Source: Pedobacter schmidteae
GTDB lineage: Bacteria; Bacteroidota; Bacteroidia; Sphingobacteriales; Sphingobacteriaceae
Assembly: GCF_900564155.1 (NCBI RefSeq)
Contig: NZ_LS999839.1
Span: forward strand, 2,353,097 to 2,417,096
Reading direction: 5' to 3'
Length of the DNA stretch: 64,000 nucleotides
Both the position numbers and the translations under genes were made by a program. Shown piece by piece: positions 35,468 through 43,672 of the stretch. The notes under the pieces were generated by a model that was not told where the DNA came from, did no database searches, and saw nothing but the letters and a program-made list of their open reading frames with translations. Positions within the stretch are counted from its first letter, which is position 1, and each line of letters starts with the position of its first letter.

Positions 35468-36271
35468 ATGGAAAAGAGATTATTTAGGAATGAGCACGAC
35501 AAGGTATTGGCCGGCGTATCGTCGGGAATTGCCGAATATATGGAAGTAGATGTAACCATCATCAGGTTGCTGTTTGTGCTTTCAACCATATTCCTGATGG
35601 GAACAGGAATTTTGGTATATATCATTATGTGGATTGTAGTGCCGGTAAACAATGACCCGGCAGCAAAATTTTCGAAGTTTAACGAGGCTTTTAAAGAACA
35701 CAATAATCCGTTTCAGTCGCCAAATCCTTTTGGGAGCACAAAAAGTACCACAGAGGGATCTGCGCCTTTTCAAAATTGGACTTCATCAACCGTAAAGGAG
35801 GAAAGTTTTGAGAGTTGGAAGAAAAACAGTGATTTTAAACCTTATCAAAAGAATAATGAAACAGGGCGCACGGTTGCCGGTTTATTTTTGCTGGTTATAG
35901 GAATTTATTTTTTTATGGATGAGTTTGACCTCATTCCTTTTCATTTTCAGCTGGCTAAACTTTGGCCATTGATTTTTGTGGCCATAGGAGCGAGCTTTAT
36001 CATCAGGGCGAAAAATAAAAGCGCCTGGGAAACCTGGAGAGACCAGAACTTTGGAGATTCGGCAACTAAGCCGGCGTCGCCGGTAAATAATCCGGTAACC
36101 ACTGAATCGTCTGTAGATGCTGCTGTAAATGAGCCTGTTGTATCGGAGTCGCCCGTTGGGCCGACCAGTCCTGCTGTTCCCGAAACTTCAGCAGATCAAA
36201 CTCCGGATGTTGACAAAGAAAATGATGCCAACAAGGAAAACAATGATCCGTTCACTAAAAAAGACTTGTAG
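35468..36271 (+). CDS. PspC domain membrane protein
   Basis: The 267-residue protein starts with a PspC domain (about 1-60: 'RNEHDKVLAGVSSGIAEYMEVDVTIIRLLFVLSTIFLMGTGILVYIIMWIVVP'), followed by a polar linker, two more hydrophobic segments at about 137-155 and 159-178 with the 'LWPLIFVAIGASFIIRA' pattern of LiaF/DUF5668 type, and a low-complexity acidic, Ser/Pro/Thr-rich C-tail. PspC proteins respond to membrane stress. It is followed after two bases by a LiaF-like gene with a similar membrane module, so they act together by inference. Confidence 0.88.
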   Translation: MEKRLFRNEHDKVLAGVSSGIAEYMEVDVTIIRLLFVLSTIFLMGTGILVYIIMWIVVPVNNDPAAKFSKFNEAFKEHNNPFQSPNPFGSTKSTTEGSAPFQNWTSSTVKEESFESWKKNSDFKPYQKNNETGRTVAGLFLLVIGIYFFMDEFDLIPFHFQLAKLWPLIFVAIGASFIIRAKNKSAWETWRDQNFGDSATKPASPVNNPVTTESSVDAAVNEPVVSESPVGPTSPAVPETSADQTPDVDKENDANKENNDPFTKKDL

Positions 36272-36273
36272 TT

Positions 36274-37212
36274 ATGAAACTGGATAGAATAATGTGGGGT
36301 ATACTGCTGTTGTTTATCGGTGGTGTACTGCTTATGGAGAATTTTGGGATCATAGATTTTTACTGGCGTAGTGTATGGCGGTTTTGGCCAATATTTTTAA
36401 TCATCGCCGGGGTAAACATCCTTTTTAATAAAAATAAATCGCAGCTTGGCGGTATAGTGTCCATTTTTATATTAATCATGACACTAATGTTATTGTTTTT
36501 TAAAGGTCAGCATCCGCCAGAAGGACGAACAACAATTGTTGAGCGTTTGGAGGATGATTTTGAGGAAAAATCGGACTCCGGCCAATTTACAGAACAGCAC
36601 CTTTCTTTGCCTTATACGGACTCATTGGCTGCCAAAAAAACAGTGCTTAATATCTCGGGAGGGGGAACATCCTTTGAGCTGAAGGGGAATACAGACAGCC
36701 TGATATCGGCTATAGTGAATAAAAAAGGAAATACCTTTTTATTGATGAAAAATGAAGGTAAGGATAGTGTGACCACCCTGAACTTGAAAATGAAAGGCAA
36801 GGGCGATTGGAATACCGGCGGGAATAGTGTAGATATACAGCTGAATAAGAACCCCAGCTGGGAAATACACATGAATATGGGGGCCGGAGAGGTTAAGTTT
36901 GATCTGGCCGATTACAAGGTGAGGGAGTTTAATTTTGATGGTGGTGCCGCGGCGCTTGACATCAAACTGGGTAGTTTGCTGCCGGTTACGGACGTAAATG
37001 TGAAAACAGGGATTGCTGAAGTGAAAATAAACATCCCGTCCGCTGCCGGATGTCAGATCAGGGCTAAAACAGGACTGTCCTCTAAAGAGTTTACAGGTTT
37101 TACCAAGTTGGACGACAATAGGTATGAAACTCCGAATTACAAAGATTCCAAGACTAAAATATTTATTAATTTTGATGGTGGATTGAGTAGTTTTGAGGTG
37201 AACAGGTATTAG
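36274..37212 (+). CDS. LiaF-like membrane protein with C-terminal toast-rack-like domain
   Basis: The 312-residue protein opens with three or four closely spaced membrane segments ('MWGILLLFIGGVLLMENFGII', 'WRFWPIFLIIAGVNILF', 'GGIVSIFILIMTLMLLFF'), the LiaF/DUF5668 type, then a beta-rich C-terminal domain (about 120-312) with repeated 'LNISGGGTSFELKGNTDSL', 'MNMGAGEVKFDLADYKV' and 'GGLSSFEV' lines, as in the toast-rack fold of LiaF/VraT and PspC partners. It lies two bases after the PspC gene. A role in sensing envelope damage is inferred from the family. Confidence 0.85.
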   Translation: MKLDRIMWGILLLFIGGVLLMENFGIIDFYWRSVWRFWPIFLIIAGVNILFNKNKSQLGGIVSIFILIMTLMLLFFKGQHPPEGRTTIVERLEDDFEEKSDSGQFTEQHLSLPYTDSLAAKKTVLNISGGGTSFELKGNTDSLISAIVNKKGNTFLLMKNEGKDSVTTLNLKMKGKGDWNTGGNSVDIQLNKNPSWEIHMNMGAGEVKFDLADYKVREFNFDGGAAALDIKLGSLLPVTDVNVKTGIAEVKINIPSAAGCQIRAKTGLSSKEFTGFTKLDDNRYETPNYKDSKTKIFINFDGGLSSFEVNRY

Positions 37213-37260
37213 GTGTTTCAGCATGCCACCCTGTATCAGCGTGTTGGCAAGCTAAAGAAA

Positions 37261-37881
37261 ATGGAAAATACAAACGAAATCGAATATACTGTTGTCATCA
37301 ATGGAAAGCCTCAGGGACCATATCGGTTAGCAGAATTAACAACATTGCACATTCAGGCCGGTACATTTATCAGAAAACCGGGAATGGACGACTATAAAGA
37401 AGCTCACGAGTTGCCAGAACTGCGTGAGCTTCTTGGTTTTGTACATCAGGTTACGGCGCCACAATATTTTGCTTCTTTTGATCAGCGTTTGCTGGCTGCC
37501 GCGATAGACTATTTTATGCTGGCTTGTGCTTATGCAGTATTGGTCCTCTTTAGTTTTATTGTAGTGGCCGACAAGGGGCAACGTATAATGGTGACTTTTT
37601 CTTGTTTGCCTCTTATTCCCTTGGCTAAGTTGATTTATGGTAGCCTGGCTGAGGCTTCTGCAAAACAGGGGACTATTGGTAAAAGACTGTTGAATATCAG
37701 GGTGACAGATATAGATGGTTGCAGGATTACGAGATCAAAGGCCTTTGGGAGAAACCTGGCCAAGATTTTTTCTGTAATGACACTCTTTATTGGTTATCTA
37801 TATAGCTTTTTGAATAAAAAACAACAGTGCCTGCATGACCTGATCGCCAATACGCTGGTGGTAAAAGAGCGGCTCATCTGA
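37261..37881 (+). CDS. GYF_2 (DUF4339) and RDD domain membrane protein
   Basis: The ATG at 37261 gives 206 residues; an in-frame GTG at 37213 lacks family support. The N-terminal part (about 5-60) is a GYF_2 domain ('VVINGKPQGPYRLAEL', 'TFIRKPGMDDYKEAHELPEL'). The rest is an RDD domain with 'FASFDQRLLAAAIDYFMLA' (Arg and Asp-Asp type signature), three membrane segments and 'GTIGKRLLNIRVTDIDGCRITRSKAFGRNLAKI'. RDD proteins are of unclear transport function; some act as ion antiporters. It follows the LiaF-like gene by 48 bases and may be the end of that operon. Confidence 0.87.
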   Translation: MENTNEIEYTVVINGKPQGPYRLAELTTLHIQAGTFIRKPGMDDYKEAHELPELRELLGFVHQVTAPQYFASFDQRLLAAAIDYFMLACAYAVLVLFSFIVVADKGQRIMVTFSCLPLIPLAKLIYGSLAEASAKQGTIGKRLLNIRVTDIDGCRITRSKAFGRNLAKIFSVMTLFIGYLYSFLNKKQQCLHDLIANTLVVKERLI

Positions 37882-37905
37882 CATTACAGTTATAAACATA
37901 ATCTT

Positions 37906-37913
37906 TATCTTTG
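37906..37913 (+). promoter_or_regulatory. Candidate -7 box (TATCTTTG) for ispG
   Basis: TATCTTTG fits TAnnTTTG and lies 14 bases before the ATG at 37928, giving a short leader of about ten bases. The -33 box is not clear. Confidence 0.42.
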
Positions 37914-37927
37914 TTCCAGATTTACAA

Positions 37928-39910
37928 ATGATGGAAGAAGTAATTGGTCAGCATGCGCTAATAAACGCACTAAAAGGTGGATACTGTAACAGCTTAAAAC
38001 AATATTCCAGGTTTCTGACCCGGGAAGTTACTATTGGCGATATCCCCATGGGAGGTTTGAATCCTATTCGCATTCAATCGATGACCACTACCGATACTAT
38101 GGATACCATTGGTACTGTAGAGCAGACCATCAGGATGGTTAATTCGGGCTGTGAATATGTGCGCATTACTGCGCCAAGTATGAAAGAAGCCGAAAATCTG
38201 GCCAACATTAAGAAAGAGCTGCGCACGCGCGGATATAATGTTCCTTTGGTTGCCGATATTCATTTTACGCCAAATGCGGCCGAAGCTGCTGCAAGGATTG
38301 TGGAAAAGGTGCGGGTAAATCCAGGCAATTATGCTGATAAAAAGCGTTTTGAAAATATTGACTATACACAGCAGGCCTACCAGGCCGAGCTGGAGCGCAT
38401 ATACAAGAAATTTACCCCATTGGTAAAAATCTGCAAAGAATATGGTACTGCCATGCGTATTGGTACCAACCATGGCTCATTGTCGGACCGGATTATGAGC
38501 CATTATGGCGATACTCCGCGTGGTATGGTCGAGTCGGCGATGGAGTTTATCCGGATGTGTGAAGACCAGAACTACTATAATCTGGTTATTTCAATGAAAG
38601 CCAGCAATACACAGGTGATGGTACAGGCTTATCGTTTGCTGGTAGAAACCATGGTAAAGGAGGGCATGAATTATCCTTTGCACCTTGGTGTAACTGAAGC
38701 TGGCGACGGTGAGGACGGGCGGATCAAATCGGCCGTAGGAATTGGTACACTATTGGAAGATGGCTTGGGTGATACCATCAGGGTGTCTTTAACAGAGGAT
38801 CCGGAATTTGAAGCCCCGGTAGCCAAAGCTTTGGCTTTGAGATATGAACGCAGAGCCGCTGAACTTCCGGCCGCCGAACGCTTGAATGCCGAAAACGAAA
38901 TAAATGTTACTGAACTGCCGTATAGTCCTTATGCTTATCGCCGTAGGGAGACCAATGCGGTGCAGCACATTGGTGGGCATCATCACCCGGTAGTGATGTT
39001 GGATGTAAGTGCCGAAAACTTAAAAGATCCTTATTTTTTAAGTGCAGTAGGCTATAATTATAGCGCCGGATTGGACAAATATCATATGGCCGATCAGGCT
39101 TGCGATCTGGTTTACCTTGGTCATCAGTTGCCTTCGTTTTCCTTTCCTGGAAATTTAAAGCAGGTGTATGATTATGAAACCTGGCTTTCATTGAAGGATA
39201 AAAACAATTGTCATCCTTTGTTGAGTTACCAACAGTACATAGAAGCTGCAGTAAAAGATGAATACCTGAACCTGGTTATAATAAACACCGGGGAAAATGT
39301 TGATCTTTCTGTGCTGGGGGCCGAAGTTGTTATTGTACTGCAAACGATGGAAATTCATGGTATGGCTGCACAAAGATCTTTTTTTATGGATTTGGAAAAA
39401 CACCATGTATCAATTCCAGTGATTATAAAAAGAGTGTACCAGGACATCGGTGCCGATGACTTAATGCTGTATGCTGCTACCGATCTGGGGGCTTTGCTAA
39501 CAGATGGTTTTGGTGATGGTATCTGGATCAGCACGGATAAAACCACCGGTTTGTCGCTGATTAATGCCACTGGTTTTGGCATTTTGCAGGCTACGCGCAC
39601 CCGGATTTCTAAAACTGAATATATCTCCTGCCCAAGTTGCGGACGAACTTTATTTGATCTCCAGGAAACTACTCAGATGATCCGCTCACGTACCGACCAC
39701 CTGAAAGGGATAAAAATTGGTATTATGGGCTGTATTGTAAACGGACCTGGCGAAATGGCTGATGCCGATTATGGGTATGTGGGTACTGGTCCGGATAAAA
39801 TTACACTTTATCGTGGTAAAGAAGTGGTGAAGAAAAATGTGAATGCCGCCCATGCTTTGGATGATCTGATCGATCTGATCAAGGAGGATGGGAAATGGGT
39901 GCAAAAATAA
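37928..39910 (+). CDS. ispG: 4-hydroxy-3-methylbut-2-enyl diphosphate synthase, large form
   Basis: The 660-residue protein catalyses the penultimate step of the MEP isoprenoid pathway, converting MEcPP to HMBPP with a [4Fe-4S] cluster. The N-terminal TIM barrel shows 'MGGLNPIRIQSMTTTDTMDT', 'CEYVRITAPSMKEAENL' and 'LVADIHFTPNAA'. The C-terminal cluster domain has SCPSCGRT and 'IMGCIVNGPGEMADADYGYVG', giving the three Cys ligands and the Glu ligand. An insert of about 250 residues (near 310-560) between the two domains, as in plant, Chlamydia and Bacteroidota enzymes, explains the length compared with about 370 in E. coli. ATG codons at 37928 and 37931 are both possible starts. Confidence 0.95.
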   Translation: MMEEVIGQHALINALKGGYCNSLKQYSRFLTREVTIGDIPMGGLNPIRIQSMTTTDTMDTIGTVEQTIRMVNSGCEYVRITAPSMKEAENLANIKKELRTRGYNVPLVADIHFTPNAAEAAARIVEKVRVNPGNYADKKRFENIDYTQQAYQAELERIYKKFTPLVKICKEYGTAMRIGTNHGSLSDRIMSHYGDTPRGMVESAMEFIRMCEDQNYYNLVISMKASNTQVMVQAYRLLVETMVKEGMNYPLHLGVTEAGDGEDGRIKSAVGIGTLLEDGLGDTIRVSLTEDPEFEAPVAKALALRYERRAAELPAAERLNAENEINVTELPYSPYAYRRRETNAVQHIGGHHHPVVMLDVSAENLKDPYFLSAVGYNYSAGLDKYHMADQACDLVYLGHQLPSFSFPGNLKQVYDYETWLSLKDKNNCHPLLSYQQYIEAAVKDEYLNLVIINTGENVDLSVLGAEVVIVLQTMEIHGMAAQRSFFMDLEKHHVSIPVIIKRVYQDIGADDLMLYAATDLGALLTDGFGDGIWISTDKTTGLSLINATGFGILQATRTRISKTEYISCPSCGRTLFDLQETTQMIRSRTDHLKGIKIGIMGCIVNGPGEMADADYGYVGTGPDKITLYRGKEVVKKNVNAAHALDDLIDLIKEDGKWVQK

Positions 39911-39995
39911 CCGTTCTCTTCAGAGGCTGGCATAAATGAGATTTTTTTACAAAAATCTCAATGAAGCCGATGCCTCCTCAGAGAAGGTAATTTTT
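39911..39995 (+). terminator. Compound hairpin and terminator downstream of ispG
   Basis: An inner 10-bp stem TGAGATTTTT/AAAAATCTCA (39937-39946 with 39951-39960) is nested in outer arms TTCTCT/AGAGAA and AGAGGC/GCCTCCT (one bulge), followed by GGTAATTTTT. The outer arms are those of the short terminator at 3828-3853 with a long insertion in the loop. Its right edge is the first unit of the 62-bp repeat array. Confidence 0.6.
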
Positions 39996-40390
39996 GTATT
40001 TAGTAACGTTGTAGGGAGGATAGGTATGGTGTATGATTTTCGGAGAGGGTAATTTTTGTATTTAGCAACATTGTAGGGAGGATAGGTATGATGTATGATT
40101 TTCGGAGAGGGTAATTTTTGTATTCAGTAACATTGTAGGGAGGATAGGTATGGTGTATGATTTCGGAGAGGGTAATTTTTGTATTCAGTAACATTGTAGG
40201 GAGGACAGGTATGGTGTATGATTTTCGGAGAAGGTAATTTTTGTATTTAGTAACATAGTAGGGAGGACAGGTATGGTGTATGATTTTCGGAGAGGGTAAT
40301 TTTCGTATTTAGCAACATTGTAGGGAGGATAGGTATGGTGTATGATTTTCAGAGAAGGTAATTTTTGTTTTCGGTGATATTGTGGCGCAC
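39981..40390 (+). repeat. 62-bp tandem repeat array, six full units and one partial
   Basis: Units begin (GAGAAGGT or GAGAGGGT) at 39981, 40043, 40105, 40166, 40228, 40290 and 40352, so the period is 62, 62, 61, 62, 62 and 62 bases. Each unit runs GAGAAGGTAATTTTTG, TATTTAGTAACATTG, TAGGGAGGATAGGTATG, GTGTATGATTTTCG, with a few substitutions (A/G, T/C) between copies; the seventh unit decays after about 20 bases. No open frame is shared, as 62 is not a multiple of three. There are no spacers between units, so it is not CRISPR. It lies between the ispG terminator and the end of the convergent lpxR-like gene. Confidence 0.92.
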
Positions 40391-40396
40391 AAGATC

Positions 40397-41422
40397 CTAT
40401 AAAGAGTAGGTTAGGGTGAAGTTTCCCCAGGTAAGGCCATATAAACCTTTCATCCAGGCCGTGGTGGTGGTTTGAATAGACGAAATGCTAAAGCGATTGA
40501 TCACGACAACGGCTCCATAGGAATAACCGGCTATGATAGGATTGATGGGGTGATAGTAAGCTGAGTTGGATGGGGAACCGTTTTTTTCGGAAACCAGGAT
40601 AGGGGCCGGACGTGATGAGCCGATGCCGCCTTGTAATAGCGCATTACTGAGTGTCAGTTGTACGCGGGGTTTGAAGATAAAGTAGAATTGTACTTTGTTG
40701 TCCGTTGCCGAATGACTGTATTGATTTATTAATCCGTCAAAATATGGATTCATTTTTCCAATCCTAATAGTTGTGTATGCGGCTGTTGCATTTATTCCTG
40801 TTCCTATGCTTACTTGTCCTCCAGCAATTATCTCCAGGAATTTGCCGAAGTGTAATACTTGTTTTTCCGCTGTAAAGTTCAGATTCAGTAACAGGCTGTT
40901 TCCAAATTGATTGGCCCAACCTTTAGGTTGCTGATAATTGACCAGGTGATGAGCAGCCTCCTGGATTTGACGGGCTAATGAAGCAGGGCCGGTTACACCA
41001 ATGTCTAATGAGGTCTGGAAATCATATTTCTGTAACGTATTGTAGGCATAAAGACTACGCGAAAGGTATAAAGCGCCAGACCAGGGGTAGTCGTCTGGTT
41101 GAAAGTCTGGAATGGCAATGTTGTCGGGAGTGACAATCAGTTGTGACAATCCAATTCCATATACATTGTGACTGCTGTCGCCTGCTTTGGGTAACAGTCG
41201 GTCGATAAGGAAATTGGATGGCGTCTTTTTTGTATAAAATAGCGAGTACTTTGTACCACTGGTGTAGGCTTTATCGGTGCCATTTCCGTAAAAATTTATA
41301 TAGTCGTCATCCTGGTAAAATTGTATCAATCGGCCGGAATTTCTTTGTTGGGCATAAATAGCACCAACTGCTTTGAAGATGAGCAGAATCAATACAGATG
41401 CGGCGCATAAAAGCTTTCTCAT
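40397..41422 (-). CDS. LpxR-like lipid A deacylase (DUF2219 family) outer membrane protein
   Basis: The 341-residue protein has a signal peptide (about 1-25, ending IYAQQ) and a beta-barrel body. Family signatures are 'YQDDDYINFYGNGTDKAYTSGTKYSL' at the start of the barrel, 'YPWSGALYLSRSLYAY', 'DIGVTGPASLARQIQEAAHHLVNYQQPKGWANQ' with the conserved Gln, His and Gly-Trp, and a terminal strand. LpxR removes the 3'-acyloxyacyl group of lipid A in the outer membrane. Catalytic residue identity is inferred from the motifs. It is divergent from the tetR gene, sharing the 102-base spacer that holds a palindromic operator. Confidence 0.85.
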   Translation of the reverse strand: MRKLLCAASVLILLIFKAVGAIYAQQRNSGRLIQFYQDDDYINFYGNGTDKAYTSGTKYSLFYTKKTPSNFLIDRLLPKAGDSSHNVYGIGLSQLIVTPDNIAIPDFQPDDYPWSGALYLSRSLYAYNTLQKYDFQTSLDIGVTGPASLARQIQEAAHHLVNYQQPKGWANQFGNSLLLNLNFTAEKQVLHFGKFLEIIAGGQVSIGTGINATAAYTTIRIGKMNPYFDGLINQYSHSATDNKVQFYFIFKPRVQLTLSNALLQGGIGSSRPAPILVSEKNGSPSNSAYYHPINPIIAGYSYGAVVVINRFSISSIQTTTTAWMKGLYGLTWGNFTLTYSL

Positions 41423-41485
41423 AAAACATGGCGTTGAATAGATAACGATTCATAATAAAAATAGTTTGATTAATTTTTATAAGTG

Positions 41486-41507
41486 AATGAATATTCATTT
41501 ATATTTG
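41486..41507 (+). promoter_or_regulatory. tetR promoter with palindromic operator between -33 and -7
   Basis: AATGAATATTCATT (41486-41499) is a perfect 14-bp palindrome and is followed at once by the -7 box TATATTTG (41500-41507). The position expected for the -33 box, 19 bases upstream, reads TTAT. A dimeric TetR repressor bound here would block the promoter, which fits autorepression. The same site is about 65 bases from the divergent lpxR-like start and could also affect that gene. Confidence 0.6.
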
Positions 41508-41524
41508 TTGAGCAATAGAAAAAT

Positions 41525-42115
41525 ATGCGTGTAAGAGATATTAATAAGGTAGGATTGGTTAAACAGAAGTCGATAGAGTTGCTGGTAGAGGTTGGTTTTG
41601 AGGGTTTTACCATGAATAAACTGGCCAGGGCTTGTGGAATATCGGTAGCTACCTTATATATTTATTACGAAGATAAAGACGACTTGATTTTAAAAGTGGG
41701 TAAGGAGGAGGTTGCCCGGCTGAGTAAAATCATGTTAGAAGATCTTGATCCCGAAAGTTCCTTTGCTGATGGCTTGAGACAGCAATGGAAAAACAGGGCA
41801 CGGTGTATGCTCGAAAACCCTTTGTCGGCCCAAATGATAGAACAGCTTCGTACTTCTTCGTATCAGCAGAAAATTCTTGAAGTGTTTGGACATTATTTTA
41901 AGGAGCCGTTGGGTAGGTTTATACAGAATGCCATTGAACGGGGAGAGATTGATGAGATGCCTTTTGAAACTTATTGGTCTATTGCTTTTGCGCCTTTGTA
42001 CAACCTGATCCGGTTTCACAATGAAGGACAAAGTCTGGGCGGAAAGCCCTTTAAATTAACAGATGAGGTCCTGTGGAGAACATTTGATCTGGTACTTAAA
42101 GCCTTTAAGAAATGA
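41525..42115 (+). CDS. TetR/AcrR family transcriptional regulator
   Basis: The 196-residue protein has an N-terminal TetR helix-turn-helix (about 10-55: 'IELLVEVGFEGFTMNKLARACGISVATLYIYYEDKDDLILKVG') and a helical ligand-binding domain to the end. It is 18 bases after the -7 box and followed by a 74-residue small protein gene and an MFS transporter, so it probably controls efflux of an unknown compound. The ligand cannot be inferred. The start ATG at 41525 is close to the promoter and leaves a short leader. Confidence 0.93.
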   Translation: MRVRDINKVGLVKQKSIELLVEVGFEGFTMNKLARACGISVATLYIYYEDKDDLILKVGKEEVARLSKIMLEDLDPESSFADGLRQQWKNRARCMLENPLSAQMIEQLRTSSYQQKILEVFGHYFKEPLGRFIQNAIERGEIDEMPFETYWSIAFAPLYNLIRFHNEGQSLGGKPFKLTDEVLWRTFDLVLKAFKK

Positions 42116-42152
42116 TCAATGCAGGTCTGCAGGGCCCGAAAATTTTACAATT

Positions 42153-42377
42153 ATGGACATTCCTAAAGCACATATTCTGCTTTTTAAAACCAATATACGC
42201 ACCGAAGGGGATAAGCGGTATATCGGTAAAATTATGGAAGAACATCGGATAGACCAATGGACAGTAGATCTGCAGGATATTGACTGCGTATTGAGGATCG
42301 TATCGTCTGAATGGAAACTGGACGAGGTGATCCAACTGGTGGTAAAAAATGGTTACCACTGCGAAATACTTACTTAA
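42153..42377 (+). CDS. Small hypothetical protein, 74 aa, ferredoxin-like fold
   Basis: From the ATG at 42153 the protein has 74 residues: 'MDIPKAHILLFKTNIRTEGDKR' then 'IDQWTVDLQDIDCVLRIVSSEWKLDEVIQLVVKNGYHCEIL'. The beta-alpha-beta-beta-alpha-beta order resembles heavy-metal-associated (HMA) domains, but the metal-binding CxxC is missing, so it is not a copper chaperone in the usual sense. A longer in-frame reading from 42063 would overlap the tetR end and is less likely. It lies between tetR and the MFS gene and may belong to that operon. Confidence 0.65.
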   Translation: MDIPKAHILLFKTNIRTEGDKRYIGKIMEEHRIDQWTVDLQDIDCVLRIVSSEWKLDEVIQLVVKNGYHCEILT

Positions 42378-42394
42378 AAATATAATCAGATTTG

Positions 42395-43672
42395 ATGATG
42401 AAATCTTCAACAACTCAAATAGCGGAGCCATTTAGCGGTTACCAGATCCTGGTAATTGCTTTGTTGGCTTTGCTACAATTTACAGTAGTACTCGATTTTA
42501 TGGTACTTGCGCCTTTAGGCGATTTTTTAATGAAATCTTTGTCCATGAGTCCCAAAGGATTTGGACTGGTGGTTTCTTCTTATGCTTTCAGCGCCGGGAT
42601 ATCGGGTATCCTGGCAGCCGGCTTTGCCGATAAGTTTGACCGTAAAAAACTCTTGTTGTTTTTTTATGCGGGCTTTATACTGGGTACATTATGCTGTGCA
42701 TTGTCTAACAGTTACGAAATGTTGCTTGGTGCCCGGATTATAACCGGATTATTTGGTGGGGTTATTGGTGCTATATCTATGACTATCGTTACCGATATTT
42801 TTGCCATTCATCAACGCGGCCGTGTTATGGGTTTTGTACAAATGGCATTTGCTGCAAGTCAGGTATTGGGTATTCCAATTGGTCTTTATCTGGCTAATAT
42901 ATGGGGCTGGCATTCTGCATTTTTAATGATTGTGGTGGTGGCAGCCATTATTGCAATTGTTATTTTGTTTAAGGTAAAACCGATAGATCAGCATTTGGCC
43001 TTGCAATCAGATAAGAGTCCGTTTTTACATTTATGGCATGCAGTAGCTAACCGTTCTTATCAAACCGGTTTTATTGCTACCGCTTTTATGAGTGTTGGCG
43101 GTTTTATGCTGATGCCTTTTGGCAGTGCTTACCTGATCAATAATATACACATTAGCCAGCAGGAACTTCCATTGGTTTTTATGTTTACCGGACTGGCGTC
43201 TATTGTAATTATGCCACTGATAGGGAAACTAAGCGATAAAGTAGATAAGTTTATGGTTTTTACCGGAGGGTCGGTATTGGCCATTATCCTGATATTGGTA
43301 TACACCAACCTTGGTCCGGTACCGTTGTGGCAGGTGGTGGTGGTCAATATGATTTTATTTATGGGAATTATGAGTAGAGTGATACCTGCGACTACTTTAA
43401 CCATGAGCGTACCCGAGATGAAGGATAGAGGTGCTTTTATGAGTGTAAATGCTTCCTTACAGCAGATGGCAGGTGGAATAGCTGCTTTATGTGCGGGACT
43501 AATCGTTACACAAGAAAGCAAAAGTAGTCCCTTGCATCATTACGATACTTTAGGTGTTGTAGTTTCTGTATTGATTGTGATTTGTATTTTTTTGGTGTAT
43601 AGGGTTAGTAAACTGGTGAGCAAGAAAGAAACCCCCAATTATGTAGCTGCTGCAGTTACAGAAGTTAAATAG
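42395..43672 (+). CDS. MFS transporter, DHA1-like drug exporter
   Basis: The ATG at 42395 gives 425 residues with twelve predicted membrane segments. The MFS loop 2-3 motif 'GFADKFDRKKLLLFF' (Asp-Lys-x-D-R-K-K pattern) is present, as are 'GARIITGLFGGVIGAISMTIVTDIF' and a repeat in the second half ('GKLSDKVDKFMVFTGG'). Such transporters use the proton gradient to export drugs or other small molecules. The gene is 17 bases after the small protein gene and probably under the TetR regulator. Its 3' end overlaps the convergent hypothetical gene by 34 bases. Confidence 0.92.
   Translation: MMKSSTTQIAEPFSGYQILVIALLALLQFTVVLDFMVLAPLGDFLMKSLSMSPKGFGLVVSSYAFSAGISGILAAGFADKFDRKKLLLFFYAGFILGTLCCALSNSYEMLLGARIITGLFGGVIGAISMTIVTDIFAIHQRGRVMGFVQMAFAASQVLGIPIGLYLANIWGWHSAFLMIVVVAAIIAIVILFKVKPIDQHLALQSDKSPFLHLWHAVANRSYQTGFIATAFMSVGGFMLMPFGSAYLINNIHISQQELPLVFMFTGLASIVIMPLIGKLSDKVDKFMVFTGGSVLAIILILVYTNLGPVPLWQVVVVNMILFMGIMSRVIPATTLTMSVPEMKDRGAFMSVNASLQQMAGGIAALCAGLIVTQESKSSPLHHYDTLGVVVSVLIVICIFLVYRVSKLVSKKETPNYVAAAVTEVK

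Noticed and set aside
40000..40194. Minus-strand 64-codon frame across the repeat array
   Set aside because: The frame exists only because of the repeats; the period is not a multiple of three and the reading is not kept in other units.
39981..40390. CRISPR array
   Set aside because: Units are contiguous and near-identical over their full 62 bases, with no variable spacers and no cas genes nearby.
42063..42152. Longer start for the 74-residue protein overlapping tetR
   Set aside because: The extension has poor composition and overlaps the tetR end; ATG at 42153 starts directly at the first strand.
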